DNA of 39,404 nt from Myxococcota bacterium (GTDB taxonomy: Bacteria > Myxococcota_A > UBA796 > CAJQPC01), in the NCBI GenBank assembly GCA_023150845.1, contig JAKLKD010000039.1, positions 1-39,404 on the forward strand, written 5' to 3'. Both the position numbers and the translations under genes were made by a program. The notes beneath the pieces were generated by a model that was given only the letters and a program-made list of their open reading frames with translations, did no database searches and was not told the origin of the DNA. Shown piece by piece: positions 9,018 through 16,389 of this stretch. The stretch's first letter is position 1, and each line of letters begins with the position of its first letter.

Positions 9018-10434
9018 CCCACACCGCCCCGGCGCCGCTCTCGGCGCCGGTCGCGCCCAAGAAGAAGGTCTCGCCGTCGCCGCTTACGCTGCTGCCGGCC
9101 TTCGCCCCGGCCTCGGGGCCGAGCCAGAGGGCGCCTTCGTCAAACGTGCGGCTGCCGCTGTGCGGACCGTAGAGCAAGGCGAAGGCCCCGGCGTCCGCGC
9201 CGCCGCCGTCGTGTCGCGTGGCGCCGACCCACAGCTCACCGTAGCCGTCGCCGTCGAGATCCCCGGCGCTGTACACCGCGAAGCCGACGCGGTCCCCGGC
9301 GGCGCTGGCGACGATCACGGCCAGGGTGTCGTCCCGGTCCAGGCGGCCGCGGGCGGCGCCAGAGACGAGCCAGACCTCCCCGCCGGGCTCGGCCTCCATC
9401 ACCCCCGTCGCCCAGTCGTTGAGGCCGTCGCCGTCGAGATCCCCTCCGGCGGTCATGGACTTGCCGAGCTGGTCGTTCGCCCCGCGCCCACGGAGCGTGG
9501 TGTCGGCATCGGCGCTCACCGTCGTGCCCGACGGCGGGTCCAAGAAGACGTAGGCCACGCCGGACGCGGCGGCCTCGCCGTCCTCGCCCATGGCGCCGAT
9601 GATGAGGTCCACCGCGCCGTCGCCGTCGAGGTCGGAGGCCGCGCCCGAGGAGCCGAACCAGCCGAGCTTCTGGGCACCCGAGAGCCGGGTGGTGGCGTCG
9701 TTCACGTCCAAGGTCCCGCTGAGCCCGGCGACGACGAAGCCGAAGACCGCGCCGGAGTCTTGGGCGGCGCCGTCCTGGGCCATGCCCAAGGCCCACAAGG
9801 TCTCTTCAGCGCCGGTCCCGGTGACGAAGAGGCCGTTCCCGAGCTGGGCGTCGGCCTCGCCGAAGATCGACGCCGCGGGGCTCGCAGAGTGTAAAGCATC
9901 ACTGTACACATCGACGCGACCGGCCCGGGTGCCACCCGTGGGCTCCCAGAACGCGGAGACGGCGAGGCCGCCCCCGGAGAGCGCGGCGAGGCCGACGCCG
10001 AAGTAGCCGCCGCTGCTCGTGAGCACGGCGTCGGCGTTCTCGGCCAGAAGCTCACCCTCGGGGGCGTTGAACAAGAGCACCGCGCCTGTGCCGCCGCCCC
10101 GGGCCGCCGCCCCGACAGCCCAGGCCTCCCCGACCCGCGCCGCGCTGGTGCCGACGCCGTCCCCGGCCGCGCCCCGGGCCACCGTAGGCACCGACGAGAG
10201 GCTCACCTGCCCCTCGACCCGCCCGGTGTCGCCGGTCTCGCCGGTCTCTCGGCCCGTCTCGCCGGTCTCCCCGCCGGTCTCCCGCCCTGTCTCCCGGCCC
10301 GTCTCGCCGGTCTCTTCAGAGTCTAGGCGGCCGCTGTGGCCGTCGCCGGTCTCTGCGGAGTCGACGACACGGGGTGCCTTGTGAGGACCACAGCCGCCCA
10401 GCGTGAGGGTGACCAGGAGCAGAGGAGTTCTCAT
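9004..10434 (-). CDS. FG-GAP repeat lipoprotein with a Glu-Thr-Gly low-complexity linker
   Basis: A predicted surface or periplasmic lipoprotein of 476 residues with no recognisable catalytic site. A short hydrophobic leader (LLLVTLTLGGC) ends with a lipobox cysteine at residue 15. Residues about 38-72 are a repetitive ETG/RETG/DTG linker. The rest is a series of integrin-alpha-like FG-GAP blades. Three carry calcium-loop DLDGDG motifs at about 268-273, 332-337 and 392-397, each followed by an IIGA-, ATGV- or WVGA-like strand. Such proteins form calcium-binding beta-propellers, often on the cell surface. It is divergent from the mevalonate operon (66-base gap) and convergent with the acyl-CoA synthetase. 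The linker DNA (about 10219-10320) is made of imperfect 9-15-base tandem units. Confidence 0.82.
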   Translation of the reverse strand: MRTPLLLVTLTLGGCGPHKAPRVVDSAETGDGHSGRLDSEETGETGRETGRETGGETGETGRETGETGDTGRVEGQVSLSSVPTVARGAAGDGVGTSAARVGEAWAVGAAARGGGTGAVLLFNAPEGELLAENADAVLTSSGGYFGVGLAALSGGGLAVSAFWEPTGGTRAGRVDVYSDALHSASPAASIFGEADAQLGNGLFVTGTGAEETLWALGMAQDGAAQDSGAVFGFVVAGLSGTLDVNDATTRLSGAQKLGWFGSSGAASDLDGDGAVDLIIGAMGEDGEAAASGVAYVFLDPPSGTTVSADADTTLRGRGANDQLGKSMTAGGDLDGDGLNDWATGVMEAEPGGEVWLVSGAARGRLDRDDTLAVIVASAAGDRVGFAVYSAGDLDGDGYGELWVGATRHDGGGADAGAFALLYGPHSGSRTFDEGALWLGPEAGAKAGSSVSGDGETFFLGATGAESGAGAVWGLSL

Positions 10435-10500
10435 CGCCCTGGTGTACCACGCCTGTAGGAGCCTTGCGCAGAGGTTCAGAGGGCGCTATCCACGCCCCGT

Positions 10501-11781
10501 ATGAGCTCCCGCATCCCCGGCTTCTACAAGCTTCTGCCCCAGGCGCGCCTCGACGCCCTGGAGTCGCACCTCGGCGTCGACACCGCCGGGTTCCTCAGCG
10601 ACGGGCTGCCCCTCGAGACCGCGGACCTCATGGTGGAGAACGTCGTCTCCACCTTCCCGCTGCCGCTCTCCGTGGCGATCAACCTCCTGCTGAACGGCCA
10701 AGACATCGCCGTGCCGATGGTCGTTGAGGAGCCCTCCGTCGTCGCCGCCGTCTCGAACATGGCCCGGCTCACCCGCCGCGCCGGGGGCGTGACCGCCGAG
10801 GCCGACGACGGCGTGATGACCGGCCAGCTCCAGGTGATCCCCAAGGGGGACCCCGAGGTCTGCGCCGCGGCGCTCCGGGCGGAGCTCCCCGCGCTCATCG
10901 CCGCGGCCACCGGGGTCCACCCCAAGCTTGAGGAGCGCGGCGGCGGCCTGCGCGGCGTCGATGTGCGCCTCGTCACCTACGACGAGCCGGGCTTCCCCGT
11001 CGAGCGCTACGTCGTGCTCCACGTTCACCTCGACTGTGTGGACGCCATGGGCGCGAACATGGTGAACACCCTCGTCGAGCGCCTCGCGCCCCTCGTCGAG
11101 GCGATCACCGGCGAGCGTGTGGGCCTGCGTATCCTCACGAACCTCGCCGACCGCCGCCTCGCCCGCGCCCGGGTGAGCCTGCGCCCCGAGCACCTCGACC
11201 CTGAGAACGGCACCGGCGCCGAGGTCGCCGAGGGCATCGCCGCCGCCTGGCGCTTCGCCTGGGCCGACCCCTACCGCGCCACCACCCACAACAAGGGCGT
11301 GATGAACGGCGTCGACCCCGTCGCCATCGCCACGGGCAACGACTGGCGCGCCATCGAGGCCGGGGCCCACGCCTACGCCGCCCGCGACGGCCAGTACCGC
11401 CCCCTCACCCGCTGGGTCGTCGACGCCGAGGGCACGCTCCAGGGCTCCATCGAGCTTCCCCTCCAGGTGGGCACCGTCGGCGGGCCCATCCGGGTGCACC
11501 CGCGGGTCCAGGCGAACCTCGCGCTCTTGGGCGGCCCCCGCGCCCGCCAGCTCGCCGGGATCATGGCCGCCGTGGGCCTCATCCAGAACCTCGGCGCCCT
11601 GCGCGCCTTGGCCACCGAGGGCATCCAGCAGGGCCACATGCGCATGCACGCCCGCAGCGTCGCGGCCATGGTCGGCGCCACCGGGGCCGAGGCCCTGGCC
11701 GTCGCGAAGACCCTCCACAGCCTCGGTGACTTCTCTGAGGAGACCGCGCGACGGGTGCTCGCCGGGCTGCGCGGCTCGTGA
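10501..11781 (+). CDS. mvaA: Hydroxymethylglutaryl-CoA reductase, class II type
   Basis: Reduces HMG-CoA to mevalonate (or the reverse), the committed step of the mevalonate pathway; 426 residues. Motifs fit the class II bacterial enzyme of the Pseudomonas mevalonii type: the glutamate in VEEPS (76-77), CVDAMGANMVNT (180-191), the lysine of THNKG (K266), the aspartate of GNDWR (D282) and the catalytic histidine of GHMRMHAR (H380). These positions nearly coincide with K267, D283 and H381 of the P. mevalonii enzyme. No membrane segment is present. The start is the ATG at 10501; I see no well-spaced Shine-Dalgarno. The gene overlaps the mevalonate kinase start (GTGA at 11778-11781). With the genes that follow, a biosynthetic direction is more likely than mevalonate catabolism. 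Confidence 0.92.
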   Translation: MSSRIPGFYKLLPQARLDALESHLGVDTAGFLSDGLPLETADLMVENVVSTFPLPLSVAINLLLNGQDIAVPMVVEEPSVVAAVSNMARLTRRAGGVTAEADDGVMTGQLQVIPKGDPEVCAAALRAELPALIAAATGVHPKLEERGGGLRGVDVRLVTYDEPGFPVERYVVLHVHLDCVDAMGANMVNTLVERLAPLVEAITGERVGLRILTNLADRRLARARVSLRPEHLDPENGTGAEVAEGIAAAWRFAWADPYRATTHNKGVMNGVDPVAIATGNDWRAIEAGAHAYAARDGQYRPLTRWVVDAEGTLQGSIELPLQVGTVGGPIRVHPRVQANLALLGGPRARQLAGIMAAVGLIQNLGALRALATEGIQQGHMRMHARSVAAMVGATGAEALAVAKTLHSLGDFSEETARRVLAGLRGS

Positions 11782-12638
11782 GCGGGGCCTGGATCGGGCG
11801 CGCGCCGGGCAAGCTCATCCTCTTGGGTGAGCACAGCGTCGTCGTCGGCCACCGCGCCATCGCCGCCGCCGTGTCCCGGGGCACGACGGTGCGGCTGGAC
11901 CCCATCGACGGGCCGACCCGCCTCGGCGAGTCCGCGATCCAAGACGACCGCCTGATGACCGCGCTCCAGGCCGTGCTCCCCGCTGAGGGCCTGGAGGTGC
12001 ACATCTCGACGGACCTGCCCGTCGGCCGGGGCATGGGCAGCTCCGCGGCCTTGGCCATCGCCCTGCTCCGCGCCCGCGCCGCCCGGGAGGGGCGCGCCCC
12101 GAGCTTCGCCGAGCTTCACCGCGACGGCTTCGTCATCGAGCGGGTCTTCCACGGCAACCCCTCGGGCCTCGACCACTGCGTCGTGGCCATGGGCGGCGCG
12201 GTGCTCTACCGCCGCGGCGAGGCCCCGACGCCGCTCCAGATGCCGTCTTATGCGGTCGTGGTCCTCGACAGCGGCGTCGCCGGGGACACGGGGCAGCTCG
12301 TCGCCGGGGTGGCCTCTCGCAGGCCCGGCGTCGATCCCGCGCTCAACCGTCTGGGAGAGCTCGTCGAGCTCGCGCTCCCCGCGCTCCACGATCCTCACGC
12401 CCTGGGCGGGATCATGAACGAGGCCCACGGGCGGCTGCGCGAGATCGGCGTCTCGACGCCCTCCTTGGACGACATGTGCGCTCTGGCGCTCCAGAACGGC
12501 GCTCTCGGCGCCAAGCTCTCCGGCGCGGGCGGGGGCGGGGTCGTCCTCGCTTTGTGCCCCGATGGTGGGGAGGGTCTTGTTCAAGCCGCCGCGCGGCGTA
12601 AGATCGCGGCGTTTGCTTGTCGGCTCCCGGAGGCATGA
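11778..12638 (+). CDS. mvk: Mevalonate kinase (GHMP family)
   Basis: Phosphorylates mevalonate to 5-phosphomevalonate with ATP. The protein is 286 residues from a GTG start that overlaps the HMG-CoA reductase stop. The three GHMP-kinase motifs are in order: APGKLILLGEHSVV near the N-terminus, the phosphate-binding loop LPVGRGMGSSAALAIA around residues 80-95, and the C-terminal KLSGAGGGGVVLAL. The GEHSVVVGH motif and HGNPSGLDH are specific to mevalonate kinases within the GHMP group. Its stop shares bases with the decarboxylase start (TGATG at 12636-12640). It acts second in the operon-encoded pathway. Confidence 0.9.
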   Translation: MSGAWIGRAPGKLILLGEHSVVVGHRAIAAAVSRGTTVRLDPIDGPTRLGESAIQDDRLMTALQAVLPAEGLEVHISTDLPVGRGMGSSAALAIALLRARAAREGRAPSFAELHRDGFVIERVFHGNPSGLDHCVVAMGGAVLYRRGEAPTPLQMPSYAVVVLDSGVAGDTGQLVAGVASRRPGVDPALNRLGELVELALPALHDPHALGGIMNEAHGRLREIGVSTPSLDDMCALALQNGALGAKLSGAGGGGVVLALCPDGGEGLVQAAARRKIAAFACRLPEA

Positions 12639-13627
12639 TGGCAACGGCGATCGCTCACCCAAACATCGCGCTGGTCAAGTACTGGGGTAAACGAGACGTT
12701 GACCTCAACCTGCCGTCGACCAGCTCGATCTCGGTGACCCTCGACTCGTTTCAGACCCAGACCACCGTGCGTTGGGACTCCCCGCGTGACCTCGCTTGGG
12801 TGGACGGCAAGCCCGCGACCCCGGCGGACGCGAAGAAGATCTTCAAGCACCTCGACCTCATCACCCCAGGCCGCCCCCCGGCCCGGGTGATCACCCACTC
12901 AAACTTCCCCGTCGCCGCGGGCCTGGCCTCGTCGTCATCCGCCTTCGCCGCGCTGACCATCGCCGCCGCCGACGCCGCCGGGGAGCGTTTCTCCCCCGAG
13001 GAGCTCTCCTGCCTGGCCCGCCAGGGCTCGGGCTCGGCCTGCCGCTCCTTGTGGGGCGGCTTCGTGGAGTGGCGCCGGGGCATGCTCAGCGACGGCAGCG
13101 ACTCCCACGGCCTGCACCTCGCCCCCCGGGACCACTGGGACCTGCGCGTCGTGGTCGCGATCATCGACGGCGGCCAGAAGAAGATGCCCTCGACCAAGGG
13201 CATGATCCACACCATGGAGACCTCGCCGATGTACCAGGCCTGGACGCTTTCGTCCGACCGGGACGTGAGCGAGGCCCGGCACGCGATCATGGAGCGGGAT
13301 CTGGAGAGCCTGGGCCAGGCCATGGAGCGCTCCACCCTCAAGATGCACGCGACGATGATGACCGCCGACCCGCCGATCCGCTACTGGAAGTCCACGTCGG
13401 TCTGGGCCATGGACGCCGTCGAGGATCTGCGCCGCCAGGGCATCTCCGCCTGGTGGACCATGGACGCGGGCCCGAACGTGAAGATCCTCTGCGAGGCCGA
13501 GCACGCCGAGCACATCGCCCAGCGCCTCCGGGTGCTCGTGGACGAGGTGCTCGTGCTCAAGATCGGCGAGGGTCCACGCCGTGTGCCCGACGACGAGGAG
13601 GCCCTTGCCCGCTTCCCCGTCCGCTGA
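12638..13627 (+). CDS. mvaD: Diphosphomevalonate decarboxylase
   Basis: Converts mevalonate 5-diphosphate to isopentenyl diphosphate with ATP hydrolysis and decarboxylation; 329 residues. The diagnostic N-terminus HPNIALVKYWGKRD is present. So are the phosphate-binding loop NFPVAAGLASSSSAFAAL, CRSLWGGFVEW, and the late aspartate motif WWTMDAGPNVKIL. The ATG at 12638 lies in a TGATG overlap with the kinase and has GGAGG at 12629-12633. An ATG three bases earlier (12635) and a TTG at 12617 are alternative starts. The last 47 bases overlap the next gene if that gene starts at 13581. Confidence 0.92.
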   Translation: MATAIAHPNIALVKYWGKRDVDLNLPSTSSISVTLDSFQTQTTVRWDSPRDLAWVDGKPATPADAKKIFKHLDLITPGRPPARVITHSNFPVAAGLASSSSAFAALTIAAADAAGERFSPEELSCLARQGSGSACRSLWGGFVEWRRGMLSDGSDSHGLHLAPRDHWDLRVVVAIIDGGQKKMPSTKGMIHTMETSPMYQAWTLSSDRDVSEARHAIMERDLESLGQAMERSTLKMHATMMTADPPIRYWKSTSVWAMDAVEDLRRQGISAWWTMDAGPNVKILCEAEHAEHIAQRLRVLVDEVLVLKIGEGPRRVPDDEEALARFPVR

Positions 13628-14498
13628 CCGCGCGCTGACCGTCCTCGCCCCGGGGAAGCTCGTGCTCGTCGGGGAGTACGCCGTGCTCGATGGCGCCCCC
13701 GCGGTCGTCGCCGCCGTAGACCGGGGCGTGCGCTGCGAGGTGCGCCCGGGCGACGCCGTCGAGACCCCCGCCGACGACCGCTTCGCCCGCGCCGCCCTCC
13801 AGGCCGTCTCGGCGCCGCCCCGGCGGTACCGCTTCTCCGACTGGAACCCCGTGTCTCTGCCCGAGGGCAAGGCGGGCTTCGGCGGGAGCGCCGCGGCCTG
13901 CGTCGCCGCCGTGGTCGCCGGGCGCATCGCCTCGGGCCACACCCTGAGCGGCGCCGACGCGGCCCTCGCCCGGCGGGTCCACCAGGAGGTCCAAGGCTCG
14001 GGCTCCGGGGTGGACGTGCTGGCGTCGTGGTACGGCGGCCTGCGGCGCTTTGAGGGCCTCACCCACACCGCGCTCCCGGCGCGGCGCCTCGTCGCGGTCT
14101 ACTCCGGGCGCTCGGCGTCTACGGGCCCGCGGGTGCAGCGTTACCTCCAGTGGTCGGGCCGCCAGGGCTTTGTCGACGAGTCCGCCGCCCTGGCCGACCT
14201 CTTCGCCGCTGATCCAATCGCCGCATTGCAGCACGGATTTACGCTGCTCTGCAACATGGCTCGGGCCGCCGGGGTCGAGTATGAGACCCCCGGCCTCCGG
14301 CGCATCGTGGACCTCGCCGCGTCCTATGGGGGCGCCGCGAAGCCCTCCGGCGCTGGCGGCGGGGACGTCGCCGTGGCGATGTTCCCCGAGGCTGAGGCCG
14401 AGGCCGCGTTCTGCGCCGCCTGCGCGGCCGAGGGCCTGCCCCCGATCCCCGTGACGATCGCCCTTGGCGCCGCATCGAGCGCCCTCTCGGAGCCCTGA
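13581..14498 (+). CDS. mvaK2: Phosphomevalonate kinase (GHMP family)
   Basis: Converts phosphomevalonate to diphosphomevalonate. The protein is up to 305 residues. GHMP motifs are APGKLVLVGEYAVLDG, GKAGFGGSAAACVAAVVAG and KPSGAGGGDVAVAMF; the GEYAVLDG and GSGSGVDVLASWYGG motifs are those of bacterial phosphomevalonate kinases. The start is uncertain. A GTG at 13581 has GAGGG ending 8 bases upstream and gives a 47-base overlap with the decarboxylase gene. A TTG at 13605 has GAGGAGG only 3 bases upstream and gives a 23-base overlap. No ATG exists before the first motif, so a non-ATG start inside the upstream gene is required either way. The stop overlaps the next start as TGATG. Confidence 0.87.
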   Translation: MCPTTRRPLPASPSADRALTVLAPGKLVLVGEYAVLDGAPAVVAAVDRGVRCEVRPGDAVETPADDRFARAALQAVSAPPRRYRFSDWNPVSLPEGKAGFGGSAAACVAAVVAGRIASGHTLSGADAALARRVHQEVQGSGSGVDVLASWYGGLRRFEGLTHTALPARRLVAVYSGRSASTGPRVQRYLQWSGRQGFVDESAALADLFAADPIAALQHGFTLLCNMARAAGVEYETPGLRRIVDLAASYGGAAKPSGAGGGDVAVAMFPEAEAEAAFCAACAAEGLPPIPVTIALGAASSALSEP

Positions 14499-15586
14499 TG
14501 CCCCCCGACAGCCACGACGCCCCCGCGCCCATCTCGTCCCGCAAAGCCGAGCACATCGCGCTCTGCGAGACGGATGACGTGGCCTTCCGGGCGCAGACGA
14601 ACCTGCTCGACGAGGTGCAGCTCGTTCACGACGCCCTGCCAGAGCTGGCCCTGGAGGACATCGACCTCAGCGTCACCTTCTGCGGCAAGACGCTCAAGGC
14701 GCCCCTCATCATCGCGGCGATGACCGGCGGCACAGCCCAGGCCGAGTCCATCAACCGCACCTTGGCCGACGTGGCCCAGCGCCACGGCCTCGGCTTCGGC
14801 TTCGGCTCCCAGCGGCCCCTGCTCTCCGGGGTGACCGAAGGCTACGCCGTGCGGGACGTGGCCCCGGACGCGCTCATCTTGGGCAACCTCGGCCTCGTCC
14901 AGGCCCGGGAGACCTCCACCGCCGCCATCGAGCGCCTCATCACCACCTGCGGGGCCGACGCCCTCTGCCTGCACCTCAACCCGGCGATGGAGGTGATTCA
15001 GCCCGGCGGTGACGTCGACTTCCGCGACGGCCTCAAGACCATCACGCGGCTCGTGCAGGAGCTCTCCGTGCCCGTCGTCGTCAAAGAGACGGGCTGCGGC
15101 CTCTCCCGTGACCTCGGGCGCCGCCTCGTCGATGTCGGCGTGCGCTGGGTGGACACCTCCGGCGCCGGGGGCACCTCTTGGGTGGGCGTCGAGACCCTCC
15201 GCGCCAAGGCCGACCAGCGGGCCCTGGGGGAGCGTTTCTGGGACTGGGGCATCCCGACGGCGGCCTCGGTGGTGCAGCTCGCCGACCTCGGCCTGGGCAT
15301 CTGCGCGACCGGGGGTGTCGCCGACGGCCTCGCCGCCGCCCACGCCGTCGCCCTAGGCGCCACCGCGGCTGGGGTCGCCCGGCCCTTCTTGCAGGCGCTC
15401 TCCCAAGGAGGCCCCGAGGGCCTGGAGCGCCGGGTGAGGTTGGTCCTCGACGAGCTCCGCTTCGCCCACTTCTTGTCCGGGGCCCGGACCCCCGCGGCGC
15501 TTCAGGCCAAGCCGATCCTCGTCGGGCCGCGCCTCGCCCGCTGGATCCCCAAGGGGAGCCCGCTGCGCGACCGGGCGATGCTGTAG
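14498..15586 (+). CDS. fni: Type 2 isopentenyl-diphosphate delta-isomerase (FMN-dependent)
   Basis: Interconverts IPP and DMAPP using reduced FMN; 362 residues in a TIM-barrel fold. Family motifs are RKAEHIALC near residues 15-23, the flavin-site AAMTGGTAQAESINR (73-87) and GFGSQRPLL (101-109). The substrate and metal motif HLNPAMEVIQPGGD (159-172), VKETGCGLS (195-203) and WVDTSGAGGTSW (217-228) follow. It is the last gene of the overlapping mevalonate operon. Thus all steps from HMG-CoA to both C5 prenyl precursors are encoded together. HMG-CoA synthase is not found in the window. Confidence 0.92.
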   Translation: MPPDSHDAPAPISSRKAEHIALCETDDVAFRAQTNLLDEVQLVHDALPELALEDIDLSVTFCGKTLKAPLIIAAMTGGTAQAESINRTLADVAQRHGLGFGFGSQRPLLSGVTEGYAVRDVAPDALILGNLGLVQARETSTAAIERLITTCGADALCLHLNPAMEVIQPGGDVDFRDGLKTITRLVQELSVPVVVKETGCGLSRDLGRRLVDVGVRWVDTSGAGGTSWVGVETLRAKADQRALGERFWDWGIPTAASVVQLADLGLGICATGGVADGLAAAHAVALGATAAGVARPFLQALSQGGPEGLERRVRLVLDELRFAHFLSGARTPAALQAKPILVGPRLARWIPKGSPLRDRAML

Positions 15587-15632
15587 CCAAGCCCCCAAGA
15601 TCTCGGTTATCCACTGAGGAAAAGGATGACCC

Positions 15633-16166
15633 ATGAACGCCGGACAGCTCCTCCATCGCCTCCCTGAGCCGATCAAGCAGGCCATCAAGGACAAGGTCTA
15701 CCCCCAGCTCCTCCTCGAGGGGGAGACGGTGCCCGAGTGGCACCTCCAGTCCTGGGACGGCGCCTGGTTCCGCCACAACAACAACAAGTGGACCGTGCTC
15801 GTCGTCTACCCCGGCGACGACACCCCGGGCTGCACAGCGCAGCTCCAGGACATGCAGGCCCACTACGCCCGCTTCAAGGAGCTGGGCGCAGAGATCTACG
15901 GGATCAACCCCGCCGAGGCGCCCTCCCACAAGGCCTTCGCCGAGAAGCACGGCTTCACCTTCCCGCTGCTCACCGACCGCGGCGGCGTGGTCGCCCGGCA
16001 GCTCCGGGCCGCGGTGCAGCTCCCGCTCAAGACCGTCATCTTACGCACGGTCTACCTCGTGAACCCCGAGCGGAAGATCCGCCTCGCCAACCGCGGCGCG
16101 CCCCCGGCGTCGGCGATCATCCGCTCCATCGAGGCGCTCCAGCAGGCGACCCGGGCGGGGATGTAG
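15633..16166 (+). CDS. Peroxiredoxin, AhpC/TSA family, Bcp/PrxQ-like
   Basis: A thiol peroxidase of 177 residues. The peroxidatic cysteine lies in YPGDDTPGCTAQ, the Bcp/PrxQ form of the PxxxTxxC motif, at about residue 67. The surrounding thioredoxin-like fold is recognisable (WTVLVVYPG; EIYGINPAEAPSHKAFAEKHGF; LLTDRGGVVARQL). About 35 residues precede the usual start of the domain. No second cysteine follows within the helix after the peroxidatic residue, so a 1-Cys mechanism is likely. AAAGGA lies 6 bases before the ATG. The stop codon lies inside the left copy of the 14-bp direct repeat described below. It is 46 bases after the isomerase gene. Confidence 0.85.
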   Translation: MNAGQLLHRLPEPIKQAIKDKVYPQLLLEGETVPEWHLQSWDGAWFRHNNNKWTVLVVYPGDDTPGCTAQLQDMQAHYARFKELGAEIYGINPAEAPSHKAFAEKHGFTFPLLTDRGGVVARQLRAAVQLPLKTVILRTVYLVNPERKIRLANRGAPPASAIIRSIEALQQATRAGM

Positions 16167-16173
16167 TCAGCGA
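16160..16173 (+). repeat. Left copy of a 14-bp direct repeat flanking the Fic module
   Basis: The sequence GATGTAGTCAGCGA is present here and again, identically, at 17585-17598. This copy covers the last codon and TAG stop of the peroxiredoxin gene. The first palindrome of the array begins one base after it. Flanking bases differ at both ends, so the match is exactly 14 bases. Confidence 0.8.
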
Positions 16174-16174
16174 T

Positions 16175-16316
16175 AAGAAACGATCGTTTCTTTACTCAGC
16201 TCGTTAAGAAACGATCGTTTCTTTACTCAACCCGTTAAGAAACGATCGTTTCTCTCACCAACCCGCTAAGAAACGATCGTTTCTCTCACCAACCCGCTAA
16301 GAAACGATCGTTTCTC
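16175..16316. repeat. Five tandem copies of an 18-bp palindrome at an exact 31-bp period
   Basis: The palindrome AAGAAACGATCGTTTCTT occurs at 16175-16192 and 16206-16223. It recurs with a final C instead of T at 16237-16254, 16268-16285 and 16299-16316. The 16-base core AGAAACGATCGTTTCT is perfectly self-complementary in all five copies. The 13-base spacers (CTCA, then CCCG or CTCG, then TT or CT) are nearly alike, so each unit is a 31-base direct repeat. A 31-bp step is close to three helical turns, which would put five dimer sites on one face of the DNA. The array is much richer in A and T than its surroundings and lies directly upstream of the Fic gene, whose product carries a C-terminal winged helix. 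An operator array is the simplest reading; iteron-like or methylation functions (GATC and CGATCG in every copy) remain possible. Confidence 0.9.
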
Positions 16317-16347
16317 TCACGCTCGCCCGAGGGGAGGCGCTGCACCC

Positions 16348-16389
16348 GTGAGCTTCAACCGGATCGTTCGGCCCCGAGCGCCCCGATGA
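16348..16389 (+). CDS. Possible 13-residue leader peptide coupled to the Fic gene
   Basis: A GTG at 16348 opens a 13-codon frame (MSFNRIVRPRAPR) that ends in a TGA overlapping the ATG of the Fic gene as ATGA (16386-16389). GGGGAGG at 16331-16337 is the only good Shine-Dalgarno in the region and sits 10 bases before this GTG. The Fic ATG itself has no evident ribosome-binding site. The arrangement suggests translational coupling, but so short a frame could arise by chance. Confidence 0.35.
   Translation: MSFNRIVRPRAPR

Noticed and set aside
10464-10492. Promoter TTGCGC-N17-TATCCA giving a nearly leaderless HMG-CoA reductase transcript
   Set aside because: Both hexamers match the consensus poorly, so I do not list it. 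The lack of a clear Shine-Dalgarno before 10501 is noted in the gene entry.
16175-16316. Possible CRISPR array
   Set aside because: The units are 31-base tandem repeats whose 13-base intervals are nearly identical to one another, and the conserved part is a perfect palindrome. Spacers are far too short and not unique, and no cas genes are near.
16359-16371. A sixth degenerate palindrome (CCGGATCGTTCGG) downstream of the array
   Set aside because: Its centre is 56 bases from the fifth copy, out of the 31-base phase, and only GATCGTT is shared; it also lies within the leader ORF and is probably chance.
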